Below, piece by piece: positions 59,325 to 64,000 of a stretch of DNA of 64,000 nucleotides. The stretch's first letter is position 1. The number at the start of each line of letters is the position of its first letter. The notes beneath the pieces were generated by a model that worked only from the letters and a program-made list of their open reading frames with translations, had not been told where the DNA came from and made no database searches. The position numbers and the translations under genes are program-made. Location of the stretch: positions 124,001 through 188,000 of the forward strand of contig JNLK01000001.1 in assembly GCA_000703065.1 (NCBI GenBank). The letters run 5' to 3'. The DNA is from Lachnospiraceae bacterium AC2029. GTDB lineage: Bacteria > Bacillota > Clostridia > Lachnospirales > Lachnospiraceae.

Positions 59325-61616
59325 CTACTTCAGATATCCCTTTGCGTTGAAGGAATACTTCTTTCCGTCGATGGTCAGGGTGCAGCTCTTTGCATACCAC
59401 TTACCGTCACCGAACCACCAGCCGGTCTTATCCTTCTTCCAGCTTGCCTTCCGCTTGTAGGTCCACCTTCCGTCACTGTCCAGCCAGTAACCCTTACAAT
59501 ACTCATTTGCTGCCATGGATCCGTCAGCCTTCAGGAAATACCAGTTCTTTCCGTCCTGGAGCCATCCGGTCATCATCTGGCCAAGCGTCTTGGAATCCTT
59601 GCTCATGAAGTACCACTTCTTGCCGTCCTGAACCCAACCGGTCATCATCTGACCCCGTGTTTTGGAATCCTTACTCATGAAATACCACTTATTACCATCC
59701 TGGAGCCATCCGGTCTGCAGTTCACCCTGATTCTTCTGATCCTTGCTGCCGAAATAGTATTTATTCTTATATTTTCCCCAGCCAATGATCATGGCCCCGT
59801 CATCACCAAAGCAGTACCACTTACTCTGGAGCTGAACCAGGCCCTTCTGCAGGGCACCGCCGGTACCGAAGTAGTACCACTTACCGGAGATCTTCTTCTT
59901 GCCGGTCACCATCACACCATCGGTTCCAAAGTAATACTTCTTCTCGCCGATGGGCTTCCAGCCAGTCTGCATCACACCGTCAGTTCCAAAGAAGTAATTC
60001 TTTCCACCGATGGTCTGAAGCCCCGTCAGCATTCCCCCGTCTTCATCGAAGTAATAATTCTTTCCGCCGATGGTCTGCCAGCCGGTCTGCATCTCACCAA
60101 GCTGATTAAAGTAATAGGTTGTCCCTACGATCTTCCTCAGACCTGTCGTAACTACACCATCATCCCCGAAATAGAAGTTTTTATTGCCAATGGCCCACCA
60201 GCCTCTGATCATCTCACCGTCTTCATCAAAATAATACCTATTATCCTCGATGGTCCGCCAACCGGTAACCGGTCCGTTCTCATCGTAATAATATCGGATA
60301 TTGCCATCCTCCACCCAGCCCTTCAGCCACTTGGCATACAGGTGGCAGCTGCATTCCGTCCTGTCAGTGCTGGAATTGGAATATTTCGAAACGGACGTCC
60401 AAAAATTCGTAACAGGTGTAGTATAAGCTTCATCCTCATACCAGCCGGCGAAATAGTACCCTTCTCTCTTCGGAGTCAGGAGACCATTATCATACATAGT
60501 TACCAGATTGGTCTTATCAACACTCGACGCCTCATAGATCCTGGAAGCAAAACCGTTAATCGTGCCTCCGCAGGCATCCATGGTTACCGTACGACAGGGA
60601 AGGAACTCAAAGCGCACCTTACAATAGTCATCCGTATAGCTGCCCTTCATTGTCCAATCGCCTCCGGTCCGGTCATTTGTACCACTCCAACACGGCATGA
60701 TGTCCATGGTATCGGTATCAGTATCAAACACCGGACTATTTGCGATCTTGTAAGCTACTGTGCCCTGTCTTCTTATAATGATCTTGCTGATGTGAAGACC
60801 TTCGATATAAGGATGACGTGCTGAATAGCTGACCGCATCCTCCGAATTGGTCCCAACGATCATATTATTGACTGCATCCGTATCCCAAAGCGCATCTGCA
60901 TCCTGCGCATCCGAATAATACTTTATATTCTCCTTCACGAATTCATCATCAAGGGCATCGCCGGTATTGGGATCCGCATATTCATAGACCACACGACAGT
61001 AATTCGGATAATACTTAAAGCCAATCCCTGATGCATAATAGCCCACAGTAACATTACCGCCCAGATCCGACCGGTAATAGGTTTCACTGTAGCGTCCACC
61101 GCCTCCGCCTATACAAATAAGAACCGGTTCCGTTCCGGTGATCTCAAAACCCTGAATAAACTCATTTCTATGATCCTCGGACACAACACCTTCTTTGCCA
61201 TACACCTTCGTCTGTGTAACCTTGATTGGATATACGTCCCCGACCGGATCGTCATTATTGAAATAAAGCCCTACATATCCGGTAACCGCCTGACCAATTT
61301 TAGTTGGTTTAGCAGGGTCAGGAACTTCCGGAACGATCGTCACTGTATCTCCCGGGAACAGCACCGGTGTCTGATTCCAGTTCGCATAGGTCACATCTGA
61401 GCCTTCAACCGAAACACGGTCTCCTGTCGCTGAGTAGTCATAGATATAGTGAACCGGCGTATGCGTGGTGATCCGTCCGGTCTTCGGTACTACATCTTCA
61501 TTCTCATCCGGCGTGTCCGCCTGTACAGAATATCCTCCGAACAGAATAAAACCGAGGACTACTGCCAGCGCCGGGAAAAATCTCTGTTTGATTCTTCCAT
61601 GTATATCTTTCACCAT
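59325..61616 (-). CDS. Secreted cell-wall-binding repeat protein (copy 2)
   Basis: A 763-residue paralogue of the next gene, with the same layout: signal peptide (1-34), a diverged N-terminal domain, one GYYFAGWYEDEAYTT beta repeat and about 14 wall-binding repeats, three more than copy 1. The first nine codons and ribosome binding site match copy 1 and the last 200 residues are almost identical, while the N-terminal domains share only scattered motifs (HTPVHYIYDY, YANWNQTPVLFPGD). A promoter lies upstream, and the pair is probably one transcript. Confidence 0.88.
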   Translation of the reverse strand: MVKDIHGRIKQRFFPALAVVLGFILFGGYSVQADTPDENEDVVPKTGRITTHTPVHYIYDYSATGDRVSVEGSDVTYANWNQTPVLFPGDTVTIVPEVPDPAKPTKIGQAVTGYVGLYFNNDDPVGDVYPIKVTQTKVYGKEGVVSEDHRNEFIQGFEITGTEPVLICIGGGGGRYSETYYRSDLGGNVTVGYYASGIGFKYYPNYCRVVYEYADPNTGDALDDEFVKENIKYYSDAQDADALWDTDAVNNMIVGTNSEDAVSYSARHPYIEGLHISKIIIRRQGTVAYKIANSPVFDTDTDTMDIMPCWSGTNDRTGGDWTMKGSYTDDYCKVRFEFLPCRTVTMDACGGTINGFASRIYEASSVDKTNLVTMYDNGLLTPKREGYYFAGWYEDEAYTTPVTNFWTSVSKYSNSSTDRTECSCHLYAKWLKGWVEDGNIRYYYDENGPVTGWRTIEDNRYYFDEDGEMIRGWWAIGNKNFYFGDDGVVTTGLRKIVGTTYYFNQLGEMQTGWQTIGGKNYYFDEDGGMLTGLQTIGGKNYFFGTDGVMQTGWKPIGEKKYYFGTDGVMVTGKKKISGKWYYFGTGGALQKGLVQLQSKWYCFGDDGAMIIGWGKYKNKYYFGSKDQKNQGELQTGWLQDGNKWYFMSKDSKTRGQMMTGWVQDGKKWYFMSKDSKTLGQMMTGWLQDGKNWYFLKADGSMAANEYCKGYWLDSDGRWTYKRKASWKKDKTGWWFGDGKWYAKSCTLTIDGKKYSFNAKGYLK

Positions 61617-61658
61617 GTAGAACTCCTTTCAAATAACAAAAGCCTGTACCTGTATTCT

Positions 61659-61687
61659 ATTTTAACATGAAGGGAAATGTCTGACAA
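61659..61687 (-). promoter_or_regulatory. Promoter of the cell-wall-binding pair
   Basis: Minus-strand TTGTCA, 17-bp spacer, TAAAAT, 43 bases before copy 2. Confidence 0.7.
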
Positions 61688-61900
61688 TGGAAGAAAATGT
61701 GAACAATAGTCGGAAAAATGAGGCGATAGACAAAAAGAAAGACCCATATGGCACCTTCTCCAAGCCACATGAGCCTCTTTTGTATATTGAATACCCCCAC
61801 TAAGTAATCAACTAATGCGTATGATAGCACATTTATCTAAAAATGGGAACCCTTTTTGTGCATTCTCTATACACTTTTGTAAAATGTGTCCAAAAAGTGA

Positions 61901-61940
61901 AGAAAAATCACCCACAGATAACAGATATCCGTGGGTGATT
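61901..61940 (-). terminator. Terminator of the acyl-CoA synthetase gene
   Basis: 10-bp stem AATCACCCAC/GTGGGTGATT followed by TTTTTCTT on the minus strand, 22 bases past the stop. Bases 61688-61900 contain only a weaker hairpin and a possible short ORF, noted among the findings. Confidence 0.8.
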
Positions 61941-61962
61941 CTGACATTATGCACAAAGCATT

Positions 61963-63597
61963 TTAGCTTTCGTTCTCCTGTGCAACCAGGTTCTTCGCTC
62001 CATAGGTCTCACGGAGTACCGGTTTTTCGATCTTACCGGTAGCATTTCTGGGCACATCCGCAAAGATGATCTTCCTGGGACGCTTGTAGCGCGGAAGCTC
62101 CAGGCAGAAGTTGTTGATCTCCTCTTCTGTTGCCTCCATGCCCGGCTTCAGTTCGATGATGGCCGCGGCGATCTCGCCCTGACGCTTGTCCGGAAGACCG
62201 ATGACTGCCACATCGTTGATCTTCTGGTTCTTCATCAGGAAGCTCTCGATCTGTACCGGATAGATATTCTCACCACCGCTGATGATGACATCCTTCTTCC
62301 GGTCAACCAGCCAAATGAAACCATCCTCGTCCAGCTTCGCCATATCTCCGGTGAAGAGCCAGCCGTCCCTGATGCTCTCTGCGGTAGCCTCCGGATTCTT
62401 GTAGTACTCGATCATGACGCCCGGGCCCTTGACGATCAGCTCGCCGACCTCGCCCTTCTGTACCGGTACGCCTTCTTCATCCACAATATTGGTTTCCCAG
62501 CCATAACCCGGAACACCGATGGCACCTACATGGTCGATATTCTCGACACCCAGATGTACACAGCCCGGTCCGATGGACTCGGACAGACCGTAGTTGGTAT
62601 CATATTCATGGTTCGGGAAGATTGCCTTCCAGCGCTGGATAAGGGATGCGGGTACCGGCTGTGCACCGATATGCATCAGCCTCCACTGATCCAGCTTATA
62701 ATCCTCCACCTTCATCTGACCGCTTTCCAGTGCAACCAGGATATCCTGCGCCCAGGGAACCAGCAGCCATACGATGGTACAGCCCTCCTTGCTGACGGTA
62801 TCCAGCACGTATTCCGGCTTGGTACCCTTCAGCAGTACCGCCTTTCCACCGGAGATCAGACTTCCGAACCAGTGCATCTTCGCTCCCGTATGATATAAGG
62901 GCGGGATACAGAGGAACACATCGTCCTTTGTCTGACCGTGATGGTTCTGCTCCACTCTCGCAGAATGCATCAGCGCTTTATGCTCATGCAGGATGGCCTT
63001 CGGGAAGCCGGTGGTTCCCGATGAGAAGTAGATCGCCGCATTGTCGGAATCGATGATGGGAATGTCCGGATTCATGCTGCTGCAGTTTGCAACCAGCTCA
63101 TTATAATCCTCCGCAAAGGAAGGACAGCCCTCTCCTACATAGAACAGCAGACGGTTTCTGGAGATCCGGTCTGCGATCTCTTCGATACGTCCGATAAATG
63201 CAGGTCCGAACACCAGTATATCCACATCCGCCAGCTTTACGCAGTACTCGATCTCATCCGAATCATAACGGAAGTTGAGCGGAACGGCGATGGCGCCGGT
63301 CTTCAGGATACCGAAATAGATCGGCAGCCACTCCAGACAGTTCATCAGAAGGATACCTACCTTGTCATCCTTCTTGATCCCGCGGGACATCAGCAGATGG
63401 GCAAAGCGGTTTGCCTTCTCATTGAAGACAGACCAGGTGATCTCTCTTCTGTAAGGCGCTGTCGGATTCGGCTCCGTCAGTTCATATTCACGCCAGGTAA
63501 CACGGCGAACCTCCTTGATCTCGGGATTCACCTCCACCAGCGCAACATCATTTGCGTAGATCTTCGCATTTTTCTCCAATAAGTCTGTAATCGGCAT
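61963..63597 (-). CDS. Acyl-CoA synthetase / AMP-dependent ligase
   Basis: A 544-residue class I adenylate-forming enzyme of the fatty-acyl-CoA synthetase type. The AMP-binding motif is YFSSGTTGFPKAILHEHK, and the later signatures GWLFTGDMAKLDEDGF, DRKKDVIISGGENIYP and the C-terminal lysine in RNATGKIEKP are intact. It activates a carboxylic acid with ATP to an acyl-AMP and then to acyl-CoA; the chain length or aromatic nature of the substrate is not readable. The start at 63597 (MPITDLLEKN) follows GGGG at 8 bases. Monocistronic. Confidence 0.9.
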   Translation of the reverse strand: MPITDLLEKNAKIYANDVALVEVNPEIKEVRRVTWREYELTEPNPTAPYRREITWSVFNEKANRFAHLLMSRGIKKDDKVGILLMNCLEWLPIYFGILKTGAIAVPLNFRYDSDEIEYCVKLADVDILVFGPAFIGRIEEIADRISRNRLLFYVGEGCPSFAEDYNELVANCSSMNPDIPIIDSDNAAIYFSSGTTGFPKAILHEHKALMHSARVEQNHHGQTKDDVFLCIPPLYHTGAKMHWFGSLISGGKAVLLKGTKPEYVLDTVSKEGCTIVWLLVPWAQDILVALESGQMKVEDYKLDQWRLMHIGAQPVPASLIQRWKAIFPNHEYDTNYGLSESIGPGCVHLGVENIDHVGAIGVPGYGWETNIVDEEGVPVQKGEVGELIVKGPGVMIEYYKNPEATAESIRDGWLFTGDMAKLDEDGFIWLVDRKKDVIISGGENIYPVQIESFLMKNQKINDVAVIGLPDKRQGEIAAAIIELKPGMEATEEEINNFCLELPRYKRPRKIIFADVPRNATGKIEKPVLRETYGAKNLVAQENES

Positions 63598-63660
63598 AAT
63601 CAACACCCCATACTGTAATCATTTTTGTGCGATCCGGTGCATGACCGGGCGCACTTCACT

Positions 63661-63689
63661 ATTTTAACACGTTATCACGGCAAAGTAAA
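63661..63689 (-). promoter_or_regulatory. Promoter of the acyl-CoA synthetase gene
   Basis: Minus-strand TTTACT, 17-bp spacer, TAAAAT, 64 bases before the gene. Confidence 0.55.
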
Positions 63690-63728
63690 TACCGGACAAC
63701 ATGCAGGCGTAAATCAGGCAACATGCAG

Positions 63729-63889
63729 GCGTTAGCCGGGGATTTGCGGGCGTTAGCCGGGGATTTGCAGGCGTTAGCCGGGGATTTGCGGGCGTTAGCC
63801 GGGGATTTGCGGGCGTTAGCCGGGGATTTGCGGGCGTTAGCCGGGGATTTGCGGGCGTTAGCCGGGGATTTGCGGGCGTTAGCCGGGGA
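63729..63889. repeat. 21-bp tandem repeat array
   Basis: Seven full 21-bp units beginning GCGTTAGCCGGGG (starts every 21 bases from 63729) and a partial eighth from 63876. Units 1 and 3-7 are essentially identical; unit 2 has one change. A diverged 22-bp unit precedes the array (63707). It is not a CRISPR: there are no spacers. The array runs directly into the left arm of the next hairpin. Confidence 0.95.
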
Positions 63890-63939
63890 CGGTTCTGGAT
63901 GATCATGAACTACTGATCATCCAGAACCGTCCCCTTTTT
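63885..63939 (+). terminator. Perfect 21-bp hairpin with T run
   Basis: Arms 63885-63905 and 63914-63934 pair without mismatch, with an 8-base loop, and TTTTT follows on the plus strand. Arms start GGGGACGGTTC, as in the 53138-53180 hairpin. A smaller CTCCCTG-TTT-CAGGGAG hairpin follows at 63958-63974. No gene is seen from 63940 to the window end. Confidence 0.85.
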
Positions 63940-64000
63940 CTGACCGTCCCTTTTGGTCTCCCTGTTTCAGGGAGGATGCATTCCGTTGCGAAATCTATAC

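Noticed and set aside
63729-63889. CRISPR array
   Set aside because: Units are contiguous with no spacers, and no cas genes are present.
63664-63906. 80-codon frame built of repeated PRLTPAN
   Set aside because: It only translates the 21-bp tandem array, with no start context or binding site.

Overview
The window looks like a chromosomal segment of a Clostridia-type Bacillota, most likely a Lachnospiraceae-like anaerobe. Evidence: AGGAGG-type ribosome binding sites almost everywhere, gene order rplJL-rpoBC-rpsLG-fusA-tuf, a fused FeoA-FeoB, a flavodiiron protein, DegV, cell-wall-binding repeat proteins, a GH25 lysozyme, and roughly 50% GC. Most genes lie on the minus strand. No rRNA, tRNA or CRISPR array was seen.

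Layout. 1-8.8 kb: 3' part of an AraC regulator, a secreted GH16 beta-glucanase, a PPK2-type polyphosphate kinase, FeoAB, a STAS / HATPase / STAS anti-sigma-type module, an SDR oxidoreductase and a cluster of hairpin-bearing repeats. 8.8-16.8 kb: gdhA, a lipoprotein, glpK, purE and a 1149-residue PAS-GGDEF-GGDEF-EAL protein. 16.9-18.7 kb: an IS3-family insertion sequence with a -1 frameshift signal. 18.7-25.3 kb: purC, a metal-efflux operon (ArsR repressor, HMA protein, P-type ATPase) behind a promoter covered by palindromic operators, then an HD hydrolase - ABC metal importer - lipoprotein operon. 25.5-38.6 kb: trpS, alpha/beta hydrolase, DegV, FprA-type flavodiiron protein, asnB, a membrane EAL protein, HU, folP, a membrane GGDEF protein and a broken GNAT-RsgA fusion gene. 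38.8-53.1 kb: an unexplained short transcription unit with a 22-residue ORF, then tuf, fusA, rpsG, rpsL, rpoC, rpoB, rplL and rplJ with an L10-type leader. 53.2-64 kb: two small membrane proteins, a GH13 amylase-type enzyme, a membrane-anchored GH25 lysozyme, two tandem paralogous cell-wall-binding proteins, an acyl-CoA-synthetase-type ligase, and a 21-bp tandem repeat array ending in a perfect 21-bp hairpin.

How the parts fit. The str/rpo block is the growth machinery; each sub-block has its own near-consensus promoter, and terminators or leaders separate rplJL from rpoBC. Metal handling is prominent: ferrous iron uptake, divalent-metal uptake and zinc-type efflux. Three c-di-GMP proteins (one likely cyclase, two likely phosphodiesterases) lie within 24 kb. 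Surface functions cluster at the right end. Several intergenic regions carry long perfect palindromes that are not ordinary terminators and look like small mobile or REP-type units. The most unusual items are the short leader-like unit upstream of the broken GNAT-RsgA gene, the palindrome family, and the orphan STAS/kinase module. Functional calls come from motif recognition by eye; no database search was possible.
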